Shown here: piece by piece, positions 48,601 to 52,700 of the stretch
How positions within the stretch are numbered: the stretch's first letter is position 1
How the letters are laid out: each line of letters begins with the position of its first letter
Assembly (NCBI GenBank): GCA_947492745.1
Contig: CANLOE010000025.1
Coordinates: forward strand, 1 to 64,000
Direction of reading: 5' to 3'
Origin: an uncultured Cyclobacteriaceae bacterium
Lineage (GTDB): Bacteria; Bacteroidota; Bacteroidia; Cytophagales; Cyclobacteriaceae
Length of the DNA: 64,000 nt
Notes under the pieces: model-generated
Told to the model about the DNA's origin: nothing
Seen by the model: the letters and a program-made list of their open reading frames with translations, nothing else
The model's database searches: none
Position numbers and translations under genes: made by a program

Positions 48601-49784
48601 TGTTCGTTATGGCTATTTTCCCCCAATTGTGCTTTGAGTTGCTCTTCCGAAAAGGCATGCAGGCGTAGGCCGCGGAGGTAGAGCAGTGTATTTTCTTCTT
48701 CATCGATAACCTCTACATCAAAATCGGGCCTGTCCCCTTCTTTTCGCCGGGCCACCAGACGGTACTTGCCCGTAGCTTGGCTTCCCAGCAGGGCAACTTC
48801 CCGAATGGTATAAGGGATTACCTCCACGCTATCCTGCGCTTCCCCGGAAAGGTTTCGCCTTTCGTGAAGCATGGTGGCCACCAAAGCAGCGTTCATTGCC
48901 CGCGCCAAATAGGTGGAAGGGGATGAGGTCAGCTCAAAAGTACCGACAATGCCCTTTTTCGTAAAGGTCAGGGAGGTGTAGGGATTGCTATAGAAATCAC
49001 CAAAGCCCTTTTTTCGGTAGATGTCCGTCAGTTCCTGTGGGACCAAAGTCTGCTCTACCGCTTCCTGTTCTGCGAAAGTACTGTCCATCTGTTCTTCCCC
49101 TTCTCCATCAAGGTCCACGAAGCCTTTGAGGTGCAGCGTCGGCTCCTGTGCTGATTCAGAACGGCTATGGATACTGAAGCGCAGTCGACCATCGGACAGT
49201 TCTTTCAATTCAAAGAACAGTTCCGGACTTTCTTCCGCTGCCGTGATCAGTGGGACATGAAGGATGATTTCTTTCAAACTAAGTCTGTCTATTTTGAACT
49301 GTTCCTTGAAAACGGAATATGCCAGTTCTACATAGGCATCGGTCGGAAGGACATGATGGCCAAATATCAAATGATCGCGCAAACAGGGGTTGTTCTCTAT
49401 GTTCACCCGATACGAAAACCGTACCTGCCCTGTCTCTTGGATACTGCCCTCCGAGGCAATGGCCCTAAAGAAGGACTCTTGGATCGTCTCCGTCTCTTCT
49501 ACAGTATCTTTTTTGGGCATCCCTTCGGCGGGTTGTTCTGTAGTGTTCCACTCCTGTTGGGCAAGATGGGCCGATAATTCCCTAAGGTTGGGATAATCGT
49601 ATAGGGTAGAGGCTTTTAGGTCAATACCCAGCGCCGCATTGGTCGCTTTGATGAACTCCATACCCAGTATGGAATCCAGGCCCAGTTGGCTAAACGGTTT
49701 TTTTTCATTCAGTTCTTCTATATCCAGATAAAGAAGGTCACCTACAATTTGGGATAGCAGTGCTTTGATATCTTCAGGCTTCAT
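28329..49784 (-). CDS. Trans-AT polyketide synthase, terminal protein with thioesterase (about 7,151 aa)
   Basis: Giant PKS protein finishing the chain. Order: ACP, DH*, KS, ACP, ACP, KS, ACP, ACP, ER, KS, DH, KR, ACP, KS, DH, KR, ACP, KS, ACP, KS*, ACP, TE. There is no AT domain in any module, so malonate must come from the AT-ER protein. The first five KS domains have Cys, HGTGT and NIGH; the last is variant. The start is the ATG at 49784 (MKPEDIKALLSQ); a TTG two codons earlier is an unlikely start. The gene before it ends 15 bp upstream of this ATG. Module entries give the details. The TE at the C-terminus marks this protein as the last of the assembly line, so release as acid or macrolactone is expected. 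Confidence 0.96.
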   Translation of the reverse strand: MKPEDIKALLSQIVGDLLYLDIEELNEKKPFSQLGLDSILGMEFIKATNAALGIDLKASTLYDYPNLRELSAHLAQQEWNTTEQPAEGMPKKDTVEETETIQESFFRAIASEGSIQETGQVRFSYRVNIENNPCLRDHLIFGHHVLPTDAYVELAYSVFKEQFKIDRLSLKEIILHVPLITAAEESPELFFELKELSDGRLRFSIHSRSESAQEPTLHLKGFVDLDGEGEEQMDSTFAEQEAVEQTLVPQELTDIYRKKGFGDFYSNPYTSLTFTKKGIVGTFELTSSPSTYLARAMNAALVATMLHERRNLSGEAQDSVEVIPYTIREVALLGSQATGKYRLVARRKEGDRPDFDVEVIDEEENTLLYLRGLRLHAFSEEQLKAQLGENSHNEHREAISKVTDKLADSSKDIAIVGMSGRFPGAANIGEYWKNLCEGVDAIQEIGEKHWNGYEWYHPDPNHEGTAYSKWGGFIADSDKFDPLFFGISPREAKIMDPQQRVFLEESWKTMEDAGYSMEGLDRQRIGVFVGAGAGDYLQLLQKHKGAGRKSAFTGNSPAILASRISYYMNFTGPALALDTACSSSLVAIDRACQSLLSGESTMALAGGVCLMTTPLGHIWTSQTGMPSKEGRCKTFDDSADGIVSGEGVGVLLLKKREEAEKDGDRIYALIKASGVNQDGRTNGITAPSMRSQAELQQRIYADYAIDPGTITYVEAHGTGTKLGDPIEMEALTHSFGKYTDKKQYCAIGSVKTNIGHTAMASGVAGVIKTILMMQHRKYVPNLHFDTLNEQIELENSPFYISTQLKDWNRPAKDIPRRAAVSSFGFGGTNAHMVLEEYTPGPKPTAAYGIPALILLSARNKERLRDYATLLSQFLVDQDDRSLHDIAYTLQAGREAMEERMAFRTDSIAHLKEQLANYLSTDTAVHAGSVKKGRRRLEELKNSLGTNSTTVLLQEGEYEKVLDIWCHGGTVDWTALYSNAARPAKISLPTYPFARERHWVTETASEVVRKAPTKTESKEKEKVRLQQKDENTIGNEMSGTQSKVQLIRMEESSIISETPSTTSNTTKTNLDMPHLEQPKSHTLSEVSQVLLQMLADILYIAPEQIDAEEKFINLGLDSVIGVELIQKINDTFLLELAATDLYNYPTLETLGSFIHEALPTTRSEYPAQDPEEILMAPMEPEPKSTAVPKSHTEAEVAQQLLEMLAGILYIAPEQIDLDEKFINLGLDSVIGVELIQKINDTFILELAATDLYNYPTLDQLSRFVYEALPAATISTVGQHQEVPNGHRQVTETTAPPALKVNVSVPRQPSESPKAISPAIEAKKKNTKGTVSPRDIAIVGLSTRMPGAADSHSFLENLKAGRNSIKEVPEEKWPESEYFDLDKSAEGKSYSKWMGVLEHSDKFDPLFFNISPKEARVMDPQQRVFLEQSWAAIEDAGYDPKKLSEQRCGVFVGVTASDYNTENGLDKEGLDSYSLISTNNSILSARISYFLNLKGPSVSIDTACSSSLVAVAQACDSLLLDNCDWALAGGVSVLSTPNLHILTSKAGMLSEDGQCHTFDESANGFVPAEGVGVVVLKRRDRAEADGDRIYGIIKGWGMNQDGATNGITAPSDKSQTQLQKGVYDKFDIDPGTISYVEAHGTGTKLGDPIEIKALKESFQTYTNKKEFCGIGSVKTNIGHALTAAGVSGLIKVLLSIQEKQLFPSLNFNTLNPHIPLKDSPFFINSDLRNWEVAPGQPRRAAINSFGFSGTNVHVVIEEHLPKERVDTAIVQGPQIMVISAKNCDRLLAQLHNLSAFLTENPSLDLADMAYTLQLGRSEMEERFACVIETREQLMTLLDNYLKGKKTGYFSGNAKSDDLNLPLKGAVGKAMIREAIANKELEVLAQLWVKGAKLDWEQFHTDHRPQKVGLPTYPFERKRYWIDRKRKTEPATVATTPSTLEARKSISRSSVPVIALADNRASQQKVQLETTEDGPKSTPTIEEIKIRLDHEPEQSTVSADSMEIMDGNSDNGSTENKLLLSEKEISEVLSQQLQDILYLDEKIAPKRKFIDYGMDSITGVEYVKLINTALNINISATDLYDHPTVSDLAKFISEKHHAVGKETAVNSETGNELTIALPEAAEAPPFNSTTALSAKAIADILSTQLQDILYLDEKVAQDRKFIDYGMDSITGVEYVKNINKALDLNLSATDLYDHPTVGQLTSFIAAMEARPSAKLPETQLRTQAATAQKVALSITSEDSQNKGYLVKTVQGIEETHLETIALPDPESGEVQIKVMASSVNFPDIMCVKGLYPTMPAYPFVPGFEVSGQVTKVGPDVTEFAEGDEVVAITGAQLGGHSSFVNVSVTTTAGKPKKLSHEEACSLPVVFITVYQALLKAELKPNERILVQTAAGGCGLMALQLARLMGAEVYGTSSKADKLDFLREIGLGNLGNYKSTHDFEEEMRTLTRGKGFDVVLNMLSGEMIQKGLNLLSSGGRYIELAVHALKTSPKLDLSKLVENQEIKSIDLRKILLSSSNNMPTMREMMSYLEGLIEEGKIRPIVSKIYPLDRINEAMTYVESGQHIGKVVISHSHTDIQDLSGTLKTQLQSQGKLAQQVRIRLGEKQPKPQVPITSSASWSEKEPQARPTEMDIAIVGVSCRMPGAENKADFWENLKAGRNSVVEVGEDKWPLDSYYDEDPKAEGKSYSKWMGMLKDIDKFDPLFFNISPSEAEMMDPQQRLFLEECWKAIEDAGYAAERLSDQNCGVFVGVAHGDYERDVPGQTDNLEAHNLTGNSNAILSARISYLLNLRGPCMSIDTACSSSLVAIAQACDSLLLGNSDIALAGGVGLLPTPKLHIMTSKAGMLSSDGQCHTFDTTANGFVPAEAVGVLVLKKLAQAKKDKDRIYGVVKGWGINQDGATNGITAPSKDSQVALLTKVYDRFDIDPQTITYIEAHGTGTKLGDPIEIKALKESFQRYTDRTAYCGIGSVKTNIGHALTAAGISGVIKMLLSLQHRQIPPSLNFSRLNEHIDLENSPFYINTELKAWDSPTHQPRRTAISSFGFSGTNAHLVLEEYPKEKPMAKPTGLPVVITLSAKNKERLKEQAVNLEKHLVAHPQDSLYDIAYTLQVGRQAMEERLAIVTESHGMLRSQLADYQQGNYTKAYTGNSLKGNDSNQILLEGNAGKAYLESALRNNELESLARFWVSGAEIDWTLLYTEAEPSKLELPTYPFARERYWWSEGDLTLNATTSGKLHPLLHRNESNLASQNFKSTFTGKENFLSHHKVGEEMVLPGVAYIELARAAGELSTAQKVTQIKEIQWLDPIRVTDAPVQVCISIHPDGEENTYEVYSFESETAPKVLNGKGKIATAALPRPENRDMEAIKKRLGQAKEGKSCYELFSTIGLNLGAVFRGIQKIHYSEEEVLSEIALPLEEGYQLLPGILDSALQSIVGLNFAADEPRIQLPYSIEEVNIYGVLPAKVWSYVRRVKGANGKEKTGHYNVDILDEKGQILLTFRDFFTLPLMSGTLPLSAVQASEEPRTGIYDYTWQEAPLSTVSENGTGTDLVSIVLAGSTASVAEGLRRALSLEVSHVTPDTGHLAYFDGLFDRLGADIKNNKASHTLVLCSTATLSDHGFVSGLFKSAHRENPKVSGKVLCVDEELMQDSTALASLIAQELSTGDTEVKYTGQARYIKDLSPIAPLVAGEGPLRIEEGGLYLITGGSGGLGSLFAAHIGNTKKAKPILIGRRPLNKDIEQVLQAVPNAVYHSCDIGDKTAVAQLMKDIQSRYGHLKGIIHSAGHVADDFMVNKIKEVRHTVLAPKIQGTLNLDECSKDMALDFVVYFSSVAAIMGNAGQTDYAAANTFMDHHAQYRNTLRHRGLRQGLTMSINWPLWAEGGMQVAEDVAEYMKKQWGLMPLPKEEGLRVFDELLDQGKEQAAVFYGLVDKFAEKWKAQQQKERKHGTVPASTSSVQHLQEPTEHQLVAFMSELLKIDPQLIDRQKELGSYGFDSILLSKYTNTLNDHFDIDVQPTVFFSYPTVEKLAQYLLEEYPQQLEKVMGDQAEQQVPATIPTALPTPEALPPTGPSFRKPPRFRSESLSHSPQEQVGTVPRKEEEAIAIVGLSGRYPDSPDLEAFWQNLHDNKDLISEVPQERWDWKKYYGDPLKEKGKTKAKWGGFMPDVDKFDPFYFNILPSEAELMDPQQRLILETVFSAVEDAGITQEKIKGSNTGIFIGVASSDYAMRYGDENNANIEAQFSTGSSHSVLVNRISYLLDLHGPSEPIDTACSSSLVALHRAVENIRSGYCDMAIAGGVNVLLLPQITISFSQAGMLSDDGRCKSFDESANGYVRSEGVGALVLKPLRQAELDGDPIYGIVRGTGENHGGRANTLTSPNPMAQKELLVKAYRSAGVDPGDISYIEAHGTGTPLGDPIEVEGLKAAFKELYRDKGQAMPQEPHCAIGTVKANIGHLEAAAGMAGITKVLLAMKHNTLPGNPHLKNPNKYLKLAGSPFALQQETRTWSKTGDVPKIAGVSSFGFGGSNAHIIIEEYIAPEKAGYSDDAAALILLSAKTPEALKDRVRDLQAHVASNPREALHEIAYTLQVGRDHHEERLAFIAEDREILKKQLSDYLHGEHRDQFRAKVRKKTVPAIDTATVTASLKEQNLSALAEHWVAGAQIDWSQLYPERTLSKLSLPTYPFARERYWIETEAIADSPQGKPAELHPLLHRNESDLKAQKYESTYTGKENFLAHHLVQDRKVLPGVAYLEMAREAGVRSTGQQINQLKEVVWLSPIEVNGTPRNVGISVHPQQEGLTYEVYSAMGDENKVHSQGILLNKDGKRTRSYDLAQLRDKLPQSKEKEEFYALFREIGLNYGSSFQGVEHLFYGEGEVLSKIALKKEPGYVLTPGILDSALQTCAGLNFGNEEKALVLPYSVQEVNLYAELPESLWCYARRNKDKDAGAVIHYDIDILNDAGEVLIDFVDFVGLKFSGDAPKNAEKKTHTYDYPWKESPVDTEKQSTSPLATQVYLIGGTGIMADKLKEVLEIEVEALPVSDSLDYAVQVADRLRTDMKNNGPSHNLVVMSASDAVHFGFLSGLFKSVAQETPKVSGKVLLLEDGILHDVESLGALLNVERIIDTTEVRYQNGTREVRELIPVEAVPEEGLSDSCIKEGGTYLITGGGGGLGRIFARYIASVKDTRILLVGRSSISTELQAFLGEFPRTSYHSCDMGDREALKGLINKVKSEYGGLQGIIHAAGRTEDGLLLHKTSEEIRSVLAPKMLGTKYLDELTKDMTLDFMVYFSSVAAIMGNAGQADYAMANTYLDNYAHYRNALKAAGKRKGHTISINWPLWEEGGIQVNAEVQKYMEQQWGMSPMPTTDGLSVFEKLMTTDKEQAIVTYGKKLKAMKKTVKVKEKQAPSALSDKEQEKLKAFSIRYIKGILHKDLKLPEDRIDLEVPFEDYGIDSLSITKLTNSLGQVFDNLPRTLFFEHQNLGELLEYFMEEHTDTLLKLAGMSPGDNPATVMTEDTPVTPIAVLPDSRPRFIRAVEETNTVHKPLGQTANGAEDIAIIGLGGQYPGAKDVNAFWENLKQGRDSITEIPEERWDLSGFYDAQKGQAGKSFSKWGGFIDGYDRFDSKFFKISPKEAEMMDPQERLFLQTVHEAIEDAGYTKETLRGSKTKEKNVLRSKVGVYVGVMYEEYQLFGVEETLKGRPTALWSSPSSIANRASYFFDFHGPSLAVDTMCSSSLTAIEIACGSLRSGSIDYAVAGGVNVSIHPNKYLVLSQGNFVSSKGRCESFGEGAEGYVPAEGVGAVLLKPLSKAIKDGDHIYGTIKGIAVNHGGKTNGYTVPNPKAQSAVIQEAVRNANIDTAEISYIEAHGTGTSLGDPIEIAGLSKVFAPENNQEKKIKIGSVKSNIGHGESMAAISGITKVLLQLKHRTLVPSLHSETLNPNIDFENSPFSVQQQLEPWTRDGEGPLLAGVSSFGAGGSNGHIIIEEYREQRKAPVHASGPVVLVLSAKNTDRLRAQAENLLQHLQTRPALDLQSMAYTLQVGRQALEERMALVADSAEDIIDKLSAYLEGKSEGIFLGNTKKKESGFLLTGQAGQAYVTTAIKNNELPSLAQLWVKGMDMDWLLLYGEEKPLKMSLPTYPFAPERYWYNAYEQNRQKKVDTVGTLNPVLVRKDNLEPKRVLEAAGAAEADVFQAHEVPSLKIALEDPNDSTVDYSASRAASTILEERPQIKEDRQPTPQEDRTAGAPAISLQSIKEKIKDIFDNILHIPSDEFDEEASFVDVGLDSISGIEILKAVNDTYGTSIQGAALYENPTLDEFAKMILKEAAALPAIETTTRAEVTDVEQKEPAVVLEEPEPIAVSHSDSKQSLVEISAVEVAGSEEDVLTKDIAIIGAEGLFPGADNPGELWSNSLSGESRPNASKGWMGINEGVVDKDLQQLLDKPIEGDITSDLRQHKLVFGVLAKVLASSGMGRKELYGSNTGVFIGLTQHFDNQSMENSRSMASMLASKISYEFNLSGPSEIVNSACTSSFQAIHKAVQAIHNGECTQAIVGSVNVITKETATYKGMEDLVGLLSKEGEMKSFGQEADGIVRSEGIGMVMLKRLDLAESEGNTIQALVKGSSYLHGGKNISWEAPNPKGIKSAVRKSLENAKIDPNTIDYIEAHGIANRISDAIELGAIDAVYKELSSEKDKKWRISSIKPTVGHSGIASGMASLIKVIMALRSKTIPGIPGLGEVNSDLSPSLSLVLEDNAIPWKNGSYPRRAALNSFAVGGTNAHIILEEYKGKGTAALPLPEEEGGKVQVPEKEPEERTPLETIPSKEKEKIDTVFKDITGKELADISMDLPLSELDLTSLQVLDLMSGLNEALDLHLTMGQVLVQQDLGALLSLIEQDLKAPKENYHKDIIYFKNDGNRETGHTYILPGMPGIVDGYYELAEKFSASGNVFGLQMKGVREEGEALTTLAAMAAHNLDLIKELAPTGPVQIVAHSYGGLVLHEMLKQLKDIPDLIIGNVILIDSYSNTLNLKVNDRITAFIRTIVDQSDETLVLDIDKMTKKIMRTAKSKRVAVIHDLLDKAGVRLDRNKLHKMWEVYHASLDTDHELSGLFDVSATLIRAQGEFLKGASEDLGWKAHYSNLRVINAEGDHFSVTKEPHCSAWFAQLNETENHKNQ
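30860..33180 (-). other. PKS module KS-ACP
   Basis: KS (about 33179-31875) has VDTMCSSSLTAIEIAC, EAHGTGT and SNIGHGE, so it appears competent. No reductive domain lies between it and the ACP (GLDSISG, Ser near 30981), only a 300-residue linker. It would leave a beta-keto group unless acted on in trans. Confidence 0.85.
33350..37521 (-). other. PKS module KS-DH-KR-ACP
   Basis: KS (about 37520-36215; IDTACSSS, HGTGT, NIGH). DH (about 35715-34900) has the His of AHHLVQDRKVLPG and the Asp of ILDSALQ. KR (about 34860-33665) has TGGGGGLG, YFSSVAA and GQADYAMAN. ACP has GIDSLSI (Ser at 33480-33482). An olefin is predicted. Confidence 0.88.
37700..41909 (-). other. PKS module KS-DH-KR-ACP after the second doublet-ACP module
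   Basis: KS (about 41909-40630; IDTACSSS with TSKAGMLSSDGQCHTFD). DH (about 40108-39300) has SHHKVGEEMVLPG and ILDSALQ. KR (about 39240-38030) has TGGSGGLG, YFSSVAA and GQTDYAAAN; its AGHVADD matches the Asp of B-type ketoreductases. ACP has GFDSILL (Ser near 37837). An olefin is predicted. Confidence 0.88.
42085..45789 (-). other. PKS module KS-ACP-ACP-ER, candidate beta-branching site
   Basis: KS (about 45788-44505; IDTACSSS, HGTGT, NIGH). Then a doublet of nearly identical ACPs (YGMDSITGVEYV; Ser at 43625-43627 and 43290-43292) and an MDR-type ER (about 43035-42085; QTAAGGCGLMALQLA as nucleotide-binding loop). No KR or DH. A beta-keto group held on tandem ACPs is the usual substrate of the HMGS cassette; the ER could saturate the new double bond to a beta-methyl. 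Confidence 0.8.
45980..48551 (-). other. PKS module KS-ACP-ACP, candidate beta-branching site
   Basis: KS (about 48551-47272; LDTACSSS with TSQTGMPSKEGRC, HGTGT, NIGH). Two nearly identical ACPs follow (LGLDSVIGVELIQKINDTF; Ser near 46434 and 46105). No reductive domain. It is a likely target of the beta-branching cassette, though the tryptophan reported after the serine in many branching ACPs is absent. Confidence 0.8.
48640..49784 (-). other. ACP plus DH-like domain, probable enoyl-isomerase (double-bond shift)
   Basis: The ACP (about 49784-49570, GLDSILGMEF) is followed by a double-hotdog domain with the DH histidine H138 (RDHLIFGHHVLP). At the catalytic Asp position it has N298 (MNAALV instead of LDSALQ). 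His without Asp is described for trans-AT enoyl-isomerase domains. It belongs functionally to the KS-ACP that ends the upstream protein. Confidence 0.7.
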
Positions 49785-49799
49785 TGTCAATAGAGTTGT

Positions 49800-52700
49800 T
49801 TACAGGTTCATGTTTTTCAAATGTGCTTTCAGGAATGCACTACTATTTTGTTTGGGCTTTGTCGTTCCATTGGTTTCCTGTGCAGACCGGACTTGGGTAC
49901 CGTACTCCTCTGCCTCCAGTGTAGTGGCCAAAGAAATCTTTTCTGTAGCCGGTGGTCCGGCCGATGTATCGTTTCGTTGAGAATCGACATCTTGGGTTTG
50001 CAGTTTTGCCTTGCCTTGCTTCGCATCGGTCAAATAAGCGGCCAGCTCTTCTACCAATGGATAGTCGTATAGTTTTGAAGCCTTTAGGTCCATGGCAAGG
50101 TCTTTGTTCAGGGCTTTCAGGAATTCCACTCCCAATATCGAATCCAGTCCCAGTTCACTGAAAGGTTTTCTTAGGTCCAGCTCCTCCTCTTCTAGGTAAA
50201 GTAGCCGCTTCAGATGGGTTACTATCACCTGCTTCACTTGTTCCATTCCCTGCTCGGGAGGCATTCGTTTCTCCATGGAGTCCATTTTCTTTTCCGGGAG
50301 ATAGACTCTGCCCATATCCACGGTGTTGGCTTTCTCCTCTCGGGCGATTTCATTGGAAGGCAAGGGCAGCACTTCCAATGCGACACGTAGTTCTCTTTTG
50401 GGCAGTACGTGGGTCTTTTTGTTTTCTACTTTCTTGGGTTCTTGTCGATTTTCATCAAACCAGCACCTTCTCTTTTCAAAGGGATAGCCGGGCAATACTA
50501 CTTTCCGTGGTTTCCCTTCCTTTTGGTAAAGTACTGTCCAATCGATCTTACTGCCTTTGCACCAAGCTTCGGCCAGTGCCGTGGCCTCTTTCTTTTTCAG
50601 GGACCTGTTCAGATCTTCATCGCCGATAGACGGCTCCTCTTCCTGCGTATTGCCATGGAACATGCCGACTGTATTTTGTGATTTCCCGTAGGCGGATAAC
50701 CTTTCCGATAGGTCGGTGATGTTATCGGCAAGGATGGCCAGGCGCTCTTCCATACCATCCCTGCCCACTTGTAGGGTATAGGCCAGGTCATATAGGTCCA
50801 CTTGAGGGTTCGATGCCAAATGGTCTTTCATAGCCCGGGCCAGTTCCTTGAGCTTCTTCGGATTCTTTGCGGATAGCACAAAAATCAATGGTGCCGTGCC
50901 CTTATAGGGTGATGATGGGCTTTTGGGAGGTTCCTCGATAATGACATGGGCATTGCTTCCCCCGATACCGAAGCTACTGACACCTGCGATTTTGGGTATG
51001 GCACCCGATGTCTTCCATACAGTGGTCTCCTTCTGGATGTAGAAAGGGCTTTTCTCCAGTTTCAGGTATTTATTGGGCTGTTGGAGGTGCGGATTGCCGG
51101 GCAGTAGTCCATGCTGCATGGCCAAGAGTACTTTGATAACACCCGCAATGCCCGAAGCGGCCTCCAAGTGACCGATGTTTGCCTTGACAGTGGCTATGGC
51201 ACAATAGGGTCGGTCGGGTACCTTCTGCCCCGATTCCCGGAACAGCTGGGAAAAAGCCGACTTGAGGCCTTCGACTTCGATAGGGTCGCCCAGAGGTGTT
51301 CCCGTACCGTGGGCTTCGATATAGCTGACCTTATCGGGAGCAATACGGGCATTTCCATAGGCTTTCAGCAAGAGTTCTTTCTGTGCATTGGGATTCGGGG
51401 AAGAGAGGGTATTGGCCTTGCCTCCGTGGTTCTCCGCAGTGCCCCGTATCAGACCCAATATAGGGTCTCCGTCCTCCACTGCCCTGCTCAGGGGTTTGAG
51501 TATGATGGCCCCTGCACCTTCGCCCCTGACATAGCCATTGGCCCGCTCGTCGAAACTCTTGCACCGACCCTCTTCGCTGAGCATCCCGGAGTTGCTGAAG
51601 GATAGGGTAAGTTCGGGCGACAGCAGGGCATTTACCCCGCCCGCAATGGCCATGGTACAATGACCGTTCCTGATGTTTTCGACGGCTTTACGGATGGCCA
51701 CCAAGGCACTGGAACAAGCGGTATCCACAGCCTCACTGGGGCCATGGGTATCCAGAAAATAAGATATTCTGTTTACCAATAATGAATGTGATGTGCCTAT
51801 GGAAAACTGTGCTTGGTTGCTCTTTTCATGTTTATTGAGCAATGCAGCATAATCTGCGGTAGCCACGCCGAAGAATACGCCCGTATCGGTACCCTTGAGA
51901 CTTTCGGCGGCTATACCTGCATGCTGTAGGGCATGGTAGACGACCTCCATGACCATCCTCTGTTGGGGATCCATCCAGGCTGCTTCCTTGGGCGATATGT
52001 TGAAGAACAGGGGGTCGAACTTGTCGATATCGGAAATGAAGCCTCCCCATTTGGACTTGGTCTTGGTAGGATCTTCCTTGGCATCGCCGTAGTATTCCCT
52101 CCAGTCCCAGCGGTCCTGTGGCACTTCACTGATCAGATCTCTGTTCTCTTTGAGGTTTTGCCAGAAGGTCTCCAGATCGGGGGAGCCAGGAAAGCGGCAT
52201 CCCATGCCGATGACCGCTATAGGCTCATCAGGCTCCGTTTTTCCTTGGATATCGGTCCGCTCGGGGGCAGGCTCCGAAACAGGCCAGAACCTTGGTGCTC
52301 CTTCACGGAAGAACGTCTCCCCTGCTTCGGGCAAGGCTTCCTGTTCCGTTTGAGTATGTTTTTTCCTATCGAGTTCCGCTTTGTAATTTTTTACCATAAA
52401 GCCCGCCAACTCCTCCAAGGTCGGATAGTTGAAAAAGACGGTAGGCTGTACCTCTAGGTCATAGCGTTGGTTCAGTTCATTGGCAAATTTTGTGAATAAG
52501 ATGGAATCAAAGCCGTACTCACCGAATTCCTTGTCTTTCCTGATATCTTTTGTGTTTTTCTTGATAATGCGTGATGCCATCTCCGACAGCTCGTAGAGCA
52601 GCCCATCCCTCTCCTTTTCGGGGTCCGCTACGTGATTTGGGGAGGTGTCCTTGTCTTTTATCGGTGCGCTGTCCCTATCATGGCCATTGGTCTTTTCCAT

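Noticed and set aside
50925-52228. KS ending the upstream PKS as a non-elongating KS0
   Set aside because: The Cys and both histidine motifs (HGTGT and NIGH) are intact, so there is no sequence reason to call it inactive.
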